Shown here piece by piece: positions 34,654 to 42,872 of a stretch of 53,185 bases of DNA (positions within the stretch are counted from its first letter, which is position 1; the number at the start of each line of letters is the position of its first letter). The notes beneath the pieces were generated by a model, which was not told the DNA's origin, searched no databases, and saw only the letters and a program-made list of their open reading frames with translations. This DNA comes from JAXGQE01 sp040766585 (lineage in GTDB: Bacteria > Bacillota > SLNR01), in NCBI GenBank assembly GCA_040766585.1, contig JAXGQE010000013.1:1-53185 (forward strand). The letters run 5' to 3'. The position numbers and the translations under genes are program-made.

Positions 34654-36015
34654 CTATGCCCATGGACGGACGGAGCTAAACAGATCATCCAACATGGCGA
34701 GCATTTCAGCATCTCTCATGAAGCCATAAAGGGGGACAGGGTTTTTAGCACTTTTTCGCCAGGGATGATCGGCCGATGGAGGGGACCCCATTTTCAGGGC
34801 GGTTGATTTTTCAACCAGATCCATTTTCTTAGGCCTTTGATCCAGAATGGCGGTCTGGAAAAGCGCATCTTTGTAGATGCAGCGGATTCCTTGAAGCGGA
34901 TGATCCAAGACGGTCACTTTGGCCTTCGGCATGGCTTGAACGGGTTTATGGTGCTGCATTAACTGATAATACAGACCCTGGTACGAAAAAGCACCCTGGT
35001 CGATGAGAGTACGGGTATGTTTGATACAAAGCACCGTAGTGAGATCACAAGAAGAATCCACCGGGCGAAAAGCCGGGAGCGAGTCTTGCGGAACCACCGC
35101 AAATCGAAGGTTAAAATGGCGGATCATTTCCGGTAAGAAGGCATTGGCTTGTTCCAGGGAAGTAATGCCACTGAGTTCAAACATCACCGGCAATCGACTT
35201 TGCAGGGTGTTCCAGAGCCGTTCGATACGGCCCTTGGCTTGAGGGGAGCGGGCTTTGATCATCTGAATGCCAAGCTCTTGCATGGCCCGTCCGAATTGGG
35301 TCAAAGGCTCAGTGACTCCTTGAAGCTGATCTTCTAGAGAGACAGCCGTATCCTTCGGAGAAAAGAAGATGGTGTGGCGGTCACAGTACAATTTCGCCGG
35401 ACGGCCATATTCTTTGAGAAGTTGATTCATCACCTGAAAGTAGCCATGCAGACACTCATTTTCCGAAAAATGCAGCCCTAAGATGGCCCCAGTGGCATCA
35501 TCAATTGCCCCATGCAATGTGATGGGCTTTTCATTGGGAATCCAGGCAAAAGGGGAAGCATCCATTTGAACCAGAATGCCTGCCTGGCTCTGTCTTTTTC
35601 GACGATGGTGTGCCTTTTTCTGGCGATGAATTTTGGGGCTTTTAATCCCCGCCTGAGTCAGCGTGCGGTAAACGGTGGGATAACTCACATGGATCCCTTC
35701 CATCTCCGCTAAAAGCTCGTGGAAATGAGCAAAATTGGCCGATGGATACTTAGTCTGTTTGAGAGAGACTATGTGTGTGCAAAGCGGATCAGAAACAGCG
35801 TGTGCGGGTGCTCGACCTCGATTTTTATGGATGAGAAACGACGGTCCGTGGTTCAAAACCCCTCCTTTTAAACGGAGCACTTGTCGTTCACTGAGGCCCA
35901 ACATCTCAGCCGCTGTTTTGATGGTAATTACTTTATCAATCGTTTGGTTAATGACCCGAAGTTTTTCGACTTCTTGTAGAGTCATGTTGAATATCTCCCT
36001 TCTCATAGGTGACAT
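34654..36015 (-). CDS. IS1202/ISNCY-family DDE transposase
   Basis: Up to 453 residues; an ATG giving MTLQEVEKL (about residue 11) is a likely alternative start. An N-terminal helix-turn-helix (TIKTAAEMLGLSERQVLRLK, about 32-51) is followed by a second DNA-binding region with a basic HRQKKAHHRRKRQ stretch, and an rve-type catalytic core: Asp in VQMDASPF, Asp in LYCDRHTIF and Glu in KGRIERLWNTLQ, the DDE triad. The gene is intact, so the element may still move. The reading frame begins inside the right inverted repeat. Confidence 0.9.
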   Translation of the reverse strand: MSPMRREIFNMTLQEVEKLRVINQTIDKVITIKTAAEMLGLSERQVLRLKGGVLNHGPSFLIHKNRGRAPAHAVSDPLCTHIVSLKQTKYPSANFAHFHELLAEMEGIHVSYPTVYRTLTQAGIKSPKIHRQKKAHHRRKRQSQAGILVQMDASPFAWIPNEKPITLHGAIDDATGAILGLHFSENECLHGYFQVMNQLLKEYGRPAKLYCDRHTIFFSPKDTAVSLEDQLQGVTEPLTQFGRAMQELGIQMIKARSPQAKGRIERLWNTLQSRLPVMFELSGITSLEQANAFLPEMIRHFNLRFAVVPQDSLPAFRPVDSSCDLTTVLCIKHTRTLIDQGAFSYQGLYYQLMQHHKPVQAMPKAKVTVLDHPLQGIRCIYKDALFQTAILDQRPKKMDLVEKSTALKMGSPPSADHPWRKSAKNPVPLYGFMRDAEMLAMLDDLFSSVRPWA

Positions 36016-36058
36016 TTTATCAGAATAAATTCAACATGACATTATCACAGAATAACTA

Positions 36059-36078
36059 CAGAAAACAAGCTCCTGAGT
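36059..36078. repeat. Target-site direct repeat, right copy
   Basis: Exact copy of 34393-34412. Its last base is the first T of the -35 box of the following promoter. Confidence 0.8.
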
Positions 36079-36106
36079 TGACAGGGATGCTGATCTGTGG
36101 TAGATT
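36078..36106 (+). promoter_or_regulatory. Promoter of the manganese riboswitch/exporter gene
   Basis: -35 TTGACA (36078-36083), 17-base spacer, -10 TAGATT (36101-36106). The predicted start, near 36113-36116, coincides with the first strand of the riboswitch. Confidence 0.7.
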
Positions 36107-36115
36107 ACAGATAGT

Positions 36116-36218
36116 TCTAAAAGGGAGTAGCTGGGTTTGCGCCCGAATAAAATCAACATGCTGGAGAAATCCTGGTTTTATTTACTTTAAGGAAACTTAA
36201 AGGAGCGAGACTTTTAGA
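36116..36218 (+). promoter_or_regulatory. yybP-ykoY manganese riboswitch aptamer
   Basis: Closing helix TCTAAAA (36116-36122) with TTTTAGA (36212-36218). The conserved GGGAGTAGC follows at 36123. Then come a helix GGG/CCC, a long arm AATAAAA...TTTTATT, a small arm CTTTAAGGAAACTTAAAG, and the conserved GCGAGAC (36205-36211), equivalent to GCAAGACC in the Bacillus yybP leader. This order and the downstream UPF0016 exporter match the Mn2+-sensing class. Confidence 0.85.
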
Positions 36219-36261
36219 TTAGTAAGCCGCATGGCCGGTTTATTAATCTATCGGTCTCGCT
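36204..36261 (+). terminator. Riboswitch expression platform (terminator-like hairpin)
   Basis: AGCGAGAC (36204-36211) pairs with GTCTCGCT (36254-36261), enclosing a second helix AGATTAGTAAGCC/GGTTTATTAATCT. The left strand is the conserved GCGAGAC and closing helix of the aptamer, so ligand-bound aptamer and hairpin exclude each other: Mn2+ should turn expression on. The T tract is short (TTTC). Confidence 0.75.
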
Positions 36262-36351
36262 TTCATTGTCACTGGAAGATCTGCTGTGAAGGCACCCCGT
36301 TGGGTCGGAGTCCGTCACAATGTCTATAAAATATGCTGCGAGGTGAAATGA

Positions 36352-37500
36352 ATGCTGCAGGAACTGATCCAAGCATTTACACTCATATTTATTGCCGAGA
36401 TGGGTGACAAGACCCAAATCCTGGCCATGGCATTTGCCACCCGGTATCCAGTAAAAAAAGTACTGGCAGGCATCTTCCTGGGTGCCTTTTTCAACCACGG
36501 GCTGGCCGTTCTTTTGGGGAGCTATATCTCCACATTCATACCCATTGATACCATTCAGATTGCAGCCGGATTTGCCTTCGTCGGATTTGCTCTGTGGACT
36601 CTGAAGCCGGAGGGGGACGACGATGAAGAGGTCGAAGAAAAAGCAAGCTACGGACCGGTGCTCACGGTGGCCCTGGCATTTTTCATCGGAGAGTTGGGAG
36701 ACAAGACCCAGCTGACAGCCATCACACTGGCGGCGGATGCTGCGTACCCGTTTTTCATTCTCTGCGGAACCGTGCTGGGGATGATTGTCACCGGCGGTCT
36801 GGGGATTTTCGTAGGCCGCAAGCTGGGGAACCGGATCCCTGAATTCACCATAAAAATCATTGCTGCCACCGTATTTATGTTCTTCGGTGTGACCAAGCTT
36901 TTGCAGAACCTGCCCGCCCGTTTCATTACCGGAACCAATGCGGTGCTGTTTTTTGGAGTCATAACCGCTTTGGTCTATGTCTTGATTCGATCCACTCTGG
37001 AGAAAAAAAAGCAGGGCAGAGAGTCGCTTCTGGCTCGAAAATCCCAGGAACTGCGCCAGTATTACCTGCGGATGGAACAGAGAGTCGACAGGATCTGTCT
37101 GGGAGAAGGCCTCTGCGGCAGCTGTCAGGGTGAAGGCTGCCAGATCGGATATATCAAAGCGTTGATCCGAAAAGGACTTCTGCAGGACGAGGATGCCCAG
37201 CCCCTTCAGTTTCCCATCCATGATCAGGCAGTGAAAAAGGAGTTCGATCGGGCCGATGTCATGAAAGTATGGCAAGAGACGTTGATGATGGTGAAAGATG
37301 ACCCCACCAATCCTGCGTATGAAAGAATCCACTCAATTCGGAGATTGCTGGAAGAGATCCTGTTCGGAGAAAGCATTCAACCCATGGACAGTTGGGAAGA
37401 ATATTGGACACGGCTGCAGTTCCTGGATCGAGATACTGCAGACCGTGTAATCAGCAACCTGGATCAATCGACCAAAGAACCGGATGAGGTGAACCCGTAA
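36352..37500 (+). CDS. UPF0016/GDT1-family Mn2+ exporter with Cys-rich C-terminal extension
   Basis: 382 residues. The first ~212 are a complete UPF0016 protein: six membrane helices with the two signature motifs EMGDKT (16-21) and ELGDKT (114-119), and an acidic loop between the halves (EGDDDEEVEEKA). Family members export manganese or exchange Ca2+/Mn2+ for protons. Residues about 213-382 form an extra soluble domain absent from usual members. It holds four close cysteines (Cys249, Cys255, Cys258, Cys263, in a Gly-rich loop) that could bind a metal or Fe-S cluster, then helices. The upstream yybP-ykoY riboswitch implies induction by Mn2+. The ATG has GCGAGGTG upstream. Confidence 0.9.
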   Translation: MLQELIQAFTLIFIAEMGDKTQILAMAFATRYPVKKVLAGIFLGAFFNHGLAVLLGSYISTFIPIDTIQIAAGFAFVGFALWTLKPEGDDDEEVEEKASYGPVLTVALAFFIGELGDKTQLTAITLAADAAYPFFILCGTVLGMIVTGGLGIFVGRKLGNRIPEFTIKIIAATVFMFFGVTKLLQNLPARFITGTNAVLFFGVITALVYVLIRSTLEKKKQGRESLLARKSQELRQYYLRMEQRVDRICLGEGLCGSCQGEGCQIGYIKALIRKGLLQDEDAQPLQFPIHDQAVKKEFDRADVMKVWQETLMMVKDDPTNPAYERIHSIRRLLEEILFGESIQPMDSWEEYWTRLQFLDRDTADRVISNLDQSTKEPDEVNP

Positions 37501-37918
37501 GGCGGAGGATCCCCATCCCAGACCGGGAAACGGGACGAGGTCCGACTTTCATTCAGCCTGAACACCAAAACCATGGGTCATCTAAGTGTAGTGTATAGAT
37601 GGGATTGATTCTCAAGACTTAGACCACTATGGGTGGACTCGACAGCGAACATGAGTTGAAATCCAAAATCATTAATCTATTGACTTGACTCGCTTTGCCA
37701 AGTCACTTTGACAATTGGAAACTTATCACATGTTCGGAGTCACAAAAGCGGAACCAGATGCATAGGGAGGGGAAAGGGGATGCCAAATCCCAACAGTCAA
37801 TATCGTAGGTATTTCGGGCGCAAACAGTGAAGTACATCATCGAAAATTACCAATCAGCCAACCATGCGGGAGAAAAGCAATGGGGATCCTTCAATAATAA
37901 GGATTCCTTAGTCAGTAT
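37501..37918. other. Spacer between exporter and AbiE island
   Basis: No gene supported; an 89-codon plus-strand frame from 37827 overlaps the AbiEii fragment and is a shadow. An imperfect hairpin at 37883-37907 with a T-rich minus-strand tail could end the abiE transcript, weakly. Base composition becomes AT-rich toward the right. Confidence 0.35.
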
Positions 37919-38867
37919 TTACTTTTGTGAGCACTTCCAAAGTGCCATAGGGTGGTTGCGAACACGCTCTGCGATTTCGGTTGATTCAAAAAGCAGTTCC
38001 GGTTTATATGTTCCATTTCGAAAGACTGTTAGGAATTCTTTTTCGTTGTCCTCAAGCATTAAAAGTGATTCAAGCCAAGATTTGACTTGCAGCTGAGCGG
38101 CCCTAAGATCAAAATTGTCTTTGTTTCGTAAAACAGGATAAAGGTCTGTCCTAATTCGATTCTGAGTGACTTGATCGATGGCATTAAGGTGGAACTCAAT
38201 AGGCGGAGATTCCGAGCCTATCGCGCTATAGAAAACAACACACTTCCTGAGCATGGGTTCCACTGACTCATCAGTCAAACCAAATTTCACCAGGTTATAA
38301 AATGTCATAAAGATCTCGGGGTGCCGTTCGATTGATCAAAGCAACGATTTTGCCAGCAAATATTTCAATGGGGGCCACGCTTAGAACAGAAACGCCGGTC
38401 GGTTCCCAGGAAGATACAAAATGCCTATGCTCAGTCTCAAGAACATGGCAACGAAGCATATAGTTGATTTCAACCTTAATGTTATCCTTCACACCTCCTG
38501 AATTAGAGTATTCATAAACAAAAGAATCAAGAGCATGAAATTGCTTTGATTTGGGACTTAGCAAATAGCTGTTAGCTTGCATAAATTTTTCGATTCGGTC
38601 ACTGATGATTGATCTTGTCTCCATCATTTCATCCCGAGTGTTGTTTTTTGAAAAATCCAGATCAATATCAACAGACAACCTTGGCAAATTGAAAATCGTC
38701 AGGTTTATAGCTGTTCCACCCTTTAGAGCCAAAGAGTTTCCAAGCAAAGCGTCATTTTCGAAAAACTTCAGAATATCAGTTAATCTGCAAATTTTCTCAT
38801 ATGTATCTCGGACAAAACCAAGTTCTTTAGCTTGTTTCCCCAGCAATAACTTGTTCCATTCAGGCAT
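37919..38867 (-). pseudogene. abiEii: AbiEii nucleotidyltransferase toxin, split by a frameshift
   Basis: The first part (38867 to 38295, 190 residues from MPEWNKLL) holds the AbiEii catalytic motif KGGTAINL followed by SVDIDLDF, the nucleotidyltransferase GG(S/T)...DxD site. It ends at RDLYDIL and a stop. The sense continues in the next frame as FYNLVKFGL (ATG at 38308) to 37919, giving the normal helical C-terminus. Relatives read through RDLYDxYNL, so one extra base near 38300 separates the parts. The start overlaps the antitoxin stop by 8 bases. AbiEii is the GTP-binding toxin of a type IV abortive-infection toxin-antitoxin system. It may be inactive, or two coupled polypeptides may still be made. 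Confidence 0.8.
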
Positions 38868-39630
38868 CAAGATCAACCCCCTTACTGAGGATTGATTTAA
38901 TATTCTCAGGGGCAAAAATCAACCAATCTCCATGCAGGACAAAACGCTTTGAAAGGGTATCTTTTTCGGAATACAGATAACATTTTGATTTGGGGATTTT
39001 ACTTCTGCAGTAATCAAAAAATGATTTTTTCAAGCCCAACTGTTCAGCGAATTCTTCGAGTAAGAAACCGGATTTCTGATACAAATTCGACTGCCCATAT
39101 TCATCAAGATAGATGATCAGTCTATCATCTCGTAGTGAGGGGACCAGTAACAGACAGCGGAGAAGTTCTTCCAAACCACCAATTTTCTCAAAAGAATAGA
39201 TGCTATCGATGACAGTCCTTTCAAGATCGGTGACTCGGATTTCTGTGTTGGTTGTAACTATTCCAGAATCAATTTTTGGAGAAACCCTGGTATAAGTAAT
39301 GCCATCAAAAGAGAAGTCAGTGAATCTGCTTTTCGTCGACACAAAGACCTCATGAAAGACTTGATTAGCATAACCATAGTATTCAAACGCACTGTGATGC
39401 GATATGTAGGCATCTTCAGCTACATGAGTTGCTATTTGAAACCGGTTTGCGACAGGCTGCTTCGTTTCAAGGCTGATTGCTGTGTATAGATCTCTTCGAA
39501 TTCGATCTATATATCCGTTTTTAACATAATCATTGAGTATTGAGTGTGCTGCTTTTTCGGTACCAATCAGGTCAACAACATCTTGTCGTGAAAAACAACC
39601 CAATTCAATTAGCTTGTCTAAATATTTCAT
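38860..39630 (-). CDS. abiEi: AbiEi antitoxin/autorepressor
   Basis: 256 residues from the ATG at 39630 (GGAGGTG upstream). An N-terminal winged-helix (CFSRQDVVDLIGTEKAAHSILNDYVKNGYIDRIRRDLY) is followed by the AbiEi antitoxin domain (AYISHHSAFEYYGYANQVFHEVFV, then VTDLERTVIDSI). The family represses its own promoter through inverted repeats and antagonises AbiEii. Two candidate operators lie just upstream. The gene is intact while the toxin frame is broken, an arrangement that can persist because loss of the toxin is harmless. Confidence 0.88.
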   Translation of the reverse strand: MKYLDKLIELGCFSRQDVVDLIGTEKAAHSILNDYVKNGYIDRIRRDLYTAISLETKQPVANRFQIATHVAEDAYISHHSAFEYYGYANQVFHEVFVSTKSRFTDFSFDGITYTRVSPKIDSGIVTTNTEIRVTDLERTVIDSIYSFEKIGGLEELLRCLLLVPSLRDDRLIIYLDEYGQSNLYQKSGFLLEEFAEQLGLKKSFFDYCRSKIPKSKCYLYSEKDTLSKRFVLHGDWLIFAPENIKSILSKGVDLDA

Positions 39631-39660
39631 GACAACACCTCCGTTTCTATTATTGCATAA

Positions 39661-39744
39661 AACATTCCTTTTTTCCAATGTTTTGTGCAATTTCAGAAAC
39701 GGATATTGTAAAATAAGCACGAAACATTCCTTTTTTCCAATGTT
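39661..39744. promoter_or_regulatory. Tandem AbiEi operator: two identical 22-bp inverted-repeat units
   Basis: Identical units AACATT-N10-AATGTT (spacer CCTTTTTTCC) at 39661-39682 and 39723-39744, 62 bases apart, upstream of the antitoxin start. The AbiEi proteins studied bind two inverted repeats in their own promoter, which fits. On the minus strand TTGGAA inside the first unit could serve as a -35 box. Confidence 0.75.
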
Positions 39745-39836
39745 ACGCGTAAAATCAGGAATGGATTCTTCTGCTTTTCTGGTAGGGTTTATCTGACCAT
39801 GGCTTTTAACAGCTTTGTCAATTCAAGATCCGTAGG

Positions 39837-40058
39837 CTACGAGGACGTTGGAGAGTCTGAGGTAATTAAGTCGATGTTTTGTTTTTCCTTATATTCCTGA
39901 GGGATACCGTCATCAATGAAGGTTGAAAACATCAGGATGGGATAGATTGGGTTTTTATCAGCGTCGAATAACTTCCGGTTGTAACGTGTGGCGGTCTCAG
40001 TATTTCCATCAGGAACCATGCCTAGGAAGAGGTGATACAGGAGAGAGGTTTTTTTCAT
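39837..40058 (-). CDS. Hypothetical 73-residue protein in degraded mobile DNA
   Basis: A frame with a good AAGGAG site 10 bases before the ATG. The product is soluble and charged (it contains RKLFDADKNPIYPILMFSTF) with no recognised domain. It lies among replication-gene debris on the same strand, so it may itself be a fragment. Confidence 0.35.
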   Translation of the reverse strand: MKKTSLLYHLFLGMVPDGNTETATRYNRKLFDADKNPIYPILMFSTFIDDGIPQEYKEKQNIDLITSDSPTSS

Positions 40059-40104
40059 GGCAGGATACTCCTTTAAAACTAGATGAACTTATGAATCAGA
40101 TTCT

Positions 40105-40876
40105 TTATGGGCAAATGAAATTTTGAGATCTCATGATCGTGCTAATTTGATTTGCGAAACCTGGTGGGGATCCGACCTTCTTATATTCAGGGCATAAATG
40201 AAGCTCCCGAGTCATCGTAAATGCGGGAATCTGTTCCGTAAAGATCATGTTTCGCCAAGGGGTATCATAGATGTCGCTGGTGGATGGGGCTTTGAATGAC
40301 GTTGTGAGAAGATACTTTTTGATGGACTGGATGAAGGTGGTATTCTTATCTTGGCATTGGAAAGCTTCCACAATGTGGGATCAGTCGATGGGCTGAGTAG
40401 TTCCTAGACCAAAGATGCCGTGTAATCTTTCGCAAAGGGGATGTATTATCGCTTGGATCCCAGGGTCTCCACGATCAGGTCACGATTTATCCAGGCGACC
40501 CTTGCTATAACGCCGATCAAAAAGCGAGTATCATTTTTATCCTGGATGGCTGCATTGAGGGAATGAGCATCCAATCTCATCTCATCCTTCTCGATACTCT
40601 CTCCCTTTTGATCGATCAGGAATTGATGGGGGTTTATGTAATTCCTTAGTCATCTATGAATATTCATTCGTTTTTCGGTTTTAATTGCGTTGGATATCCT
40701 ACCATACGTTTCTCTAACACTGGATTTACCAGCATAGGTCTCTCCAATACTGGTTCTGCAATAAAGGCTAGACGTTTTGTGAAGAATTGATAGCCGGTGA
40801 GGCTTCTCATTAATCGTATTATCCATATCCATACGGTGACAAAGCTTATCCCTCTCTGGTTCGGACGATGTATCAT
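40105..40876 (-). pseudogene. Relic of a plasmid/ICE replication initiator (RepA, DUF6017-like)
   Basis: Minus-strand fragments in different frames. One (about 40664-40850) reads EPVLERPMLVNPVLEKRMVG..PTQ, like the repetitive linker of RepA-type initiators (runs of GNP/GKP/NPTQ). Another (40105-40371) contains NTTFIQSIKKYLLTTSFKAPSTSDIY, like the conserved C-terminal DUF6017 end. The DNA between does not read cleanly. This suggests a decayed replication gene from an integrated plasmid or conjugative element; recognition is from memory and moderate. Confidence 0.4.
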
Positions 40877-41070
40877 GCCCGCTCTAGTTCACGAACCACT
40901 TCCCAAACGGCATCGATGTTCCCCAGAGGTGATCTGGGGAAATCTCTTGAGGCTGTAATGCCCGTCTAATGGGATTGACAGTATCTGAGATAGAAGTCCT
41001 TTGGGCTATAGAAACAGATTCTTGTTATTTAGATAATAAATTTTCCATGACGTTGTAATCCCTCATTTTC
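40877..41070. other. Gene-free DNA before IS256 element
   Basis: No supported gene; it continues the decayed accessory region. It ends with the left 9-bp target repeat CTCATTTTC (41062-41070). Confidence 0.4.
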
Positions 41071-42626
41071 GATTAAGTCCGTATAATGGTGTAAAAAGGA
41101 AGAACAAATAAAAGCGAGCCAAAATGCTCGTCCTCGGTTAGAATATTAGTACCCACCAACACCTAACTGAGGAGATGAACATAATGGCTCAATTAGATAT
41201 TACACTGGATACTGAACTTTTGCACGGACTTTTTACAAAAGATAACCGGGACGATTCATTTTCCAAGTTACTGGAGGCGATTCTCAATCAGGTACTGATC
41301 GCACAGTCCACCGAACAATTGGGTGCAGCCCCTTATGAACGATGTGACGAACGCTCGGCGTATCGCAATGGTTTCAGAGATCGAGAGCTTACGACTCGTA
41401 TTGGAACGCTGATTTTGAAAATTCCTCGCCACAGGAATGGAAATTTCAGCACCACCATGTTTTCCCGGTACCAGAGAAGCGAACAGGCTCTTGTACTGGC
41501 CATGATCGAAATGGTAATCAACGGTGTATCTACCCGAAAGATTGAAAATATCACAGAAGAGCTGTGCGGCAAGACATTTTCCAAATCCATGGTCTCGGAT
41601 CTATGCAAGAAGCTGGATCCAGTCGTCTGTAGTTTTAAGAACAGACCGCTCCAATATGAATACCCCTTTCTTACAGTAGATGCAATCTACATCAAGGTGC
41701 GGGAAGATCACCGGGTAAAGAGCAAGAGTCTGCTGATTGCCACGGGTGTGAACAAAGACGGGTATCGAGAGATTCTAGGATTCCATCTATCCGAAAGTGA
41801 ATCCGAAACCAGCTGGGATGAATTTTTTACAGATCTCATCCAAAGAGGATTGCAGCCACCTCGGCTTGTGACATCAGACAACCATAAAGGTCTGGTCAAA
41901 GCGATTCAGAAGCGGTTTCCCGGGTCCAGCTGGCAACGCTGCCAGACCCACTTTTCCCGCAACTTACTGGATAAGACCCCAAAGACATTGCAGCCGCAAG
42001 TGAAAGAGGATCTGCGCAAAGTGTACGAAGCGGTGGATATGGACAGTGCCCGAAATGCGAAGAATGAGCTGTTCAACAAATATTCAGCTAAAGCGGCCAA
42101 AGCCATGGATCTTCTAGACGAAGCATTTGATGATATTACTGCGGTCTTAAGCTTACCGATACGATACCGCAAAAGGCTGCGTACGACCAATGGTATCGAA
42201 AGACTGAACCAGGAGATCCGCAGAAGAGAGCGAGTCATTCGCATCTTCCCTAACGAAGCATCTGCCCTCAGGCTGATGGGTGCATTGCTGATTGAACAGG
42301 ACGAGAAATGGTCTACAGGACGCAAATATTTCGAGATGGATGTCTACTATGATTCCATCGCTCCCCTGCAGGAACCTGAACAACATGTGGCCTAAGAAGC
42401 AATTTATTCCACGGTCCTCTTGACAGCGAGCCTCTGCCGGCATGGGTGCGGGGCATCACCGGGCATCCTGTTCCCGTGATGCGTGGTCAGAAAGAGGCAT
42501 GCTGCCCGCCTGGGTAGCTTACCATGCCGCCCTCACTGTAAAGAGGCTTTCGCGGCATAAAAAGGCTGAGTCTTTTTATCATCAGGTATTCTACCGAGGA
42601 ATTTACCCACTAATTCGGACTTGACT
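41071..42626 (+). mobile_element. IS256-family insertion sequence with 9-bp target repeats
   Basis: 1556 bp. Ends are imperfect inverted repeats of about 25 bp (17 of 25 match): left 41071-41095 containing AAGTCCG, right 42602-42626 containing CGGACTT. Flanked by identical CTCATTTTC at 41062-41070 and 42627-42635, the 8-9 bp duplication usual for IS256. About 230 bases after the transposase stop are non-coding. Confidence 0.88.
41184..42395 (+). CDS. IS256-family (Mutator-type) transposase
   Basis: 403 residues from the ATG at 41184, eight bases after GAGGAG; an ATG at 41175 abuts that site. It has the conserved Mutator layout: CDERSAYRNGFRDR near 50, the TVDAIYIKV first Asp, VTSDNHKGL second Asp, the WQRCQTHFSRNLL C-(x)-H signature of IS256 transposases, and Glu in NGIERLNQEIRRRERV. 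Intact, so probably active recently. Confidence 0.95.
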   Translation: MAQLDITLDTELLHGLFTKDNRDDSFSKLLEAILNQVLIAQSTEQLGAAPYERCDERSAYRNGFRDRELTTRIGTLILKIPRHRNGNFSTTMFSRYQRSEQALVLAMIEMVINGVSTRKIENITEELCGKTFSKSMVSDLCKKLDPVVCSFKNRPLQYEYPFLTVDAIYIKVREDHRVKSKSLLIATGVNKDGYREILGFHLSESESETSWDEFFTDLIQRGLQPPRLVTSDNHKGLVKAIQKRFPGSSWQRCQTHFSRNLLDKTPKTLQPQVKEDLRKVYEAVDMDSARNAKNELFNKYSAKAAKAMDLLDEAFDDITAVLSLPIRYRKRLRTTNGIERLNQEIRRRERVIRIFPNEASALRLMGALLIEQDEKWSTGRKYFEMDVYYDSIAPLQEPEQHVA

Positions 42627-42635
42627 CTCATTTTC

Positions 42636-42872
42636 TCAAATCGATGTGCTTTGCAATGCATGGGGATCCCTGGTCTGACTCAAAAAATTAGTAGTGTCAG
42701 ACAGAAAAGTAGGAAAACGAAGCAAAAGGTACAAATGGCTCTCATAATGAGAGTTTTTCTTTTTTCCTATGGAAGGAAAACGGCAGAGCAGACAGAAAAA
42801 AGAGATATATCTGTGAAATTGAACTCATCTACCCGTGATCTTACCAATCGATCCACTTAGGGAGGCAGGAGT
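42636..42872. other. Spacer with orphan hairpin before the ABC/propeller operon
   Basis: No gene. At 42739-42753 a perfect hairpin CTCTCAT-A-ATGAGAG is followed by TTTTTCTTTTTT, a strong plus-strand intrinsic terminator that probably insulates the following operon or belongs to a gene lost by the IS insertion. Confidence 0.55.
42739..42765 (+). terminator. Orphan intrinsic terminator
   Basis: Seven-base stem and one-base centre followed by a long T-rich tract, about 110 bases upstream of the RDD gene. No gene ends just before it. Confidence 0.65.

Larger units (their letters stand above)
34413..36058 (-). mobile_element. IS1202/ISNCY-like insertion sequence with 20-bp flanking repeats
   Basis: About 1.65 kb with one transposase gene. 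Both ends carry related inverted sequence. Left end 34419-34473 has two subrepeats ending in ATGTCACCT, and right end 36007-36055 has the matching inverted pair (AGGTGACATT and TGACATTATCACAGAATAA). The element is bounded by a perfect 20-bp direct repeat, CAGAAAACAAGCTCCTGAGT, at 34393-34412 and 36059-36078. Such a long target duplication is known for the IS1202 family (about 27-28 bp in the type element), and the length also fits that family. Confidence 0.8.

Noticed and set aside
34493..34729. 78-codon plus-strand frame inside the IS
   Set aside because: Runs through the three palindromes and the transposase 3' end; no ribosome binding site.
36214..37332. 372-codon open frame on the minus strand
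   Set aside because: Antisense to the UPF0016 exporter and its riboswitch; low-complexity His/Gln-rich product typical of a shadow.
37827..38096. 89-codon plus-strand frame
   Set aside because: Overlaps the AbiEii C-terminal part, which has clear family sequence on the other strand.
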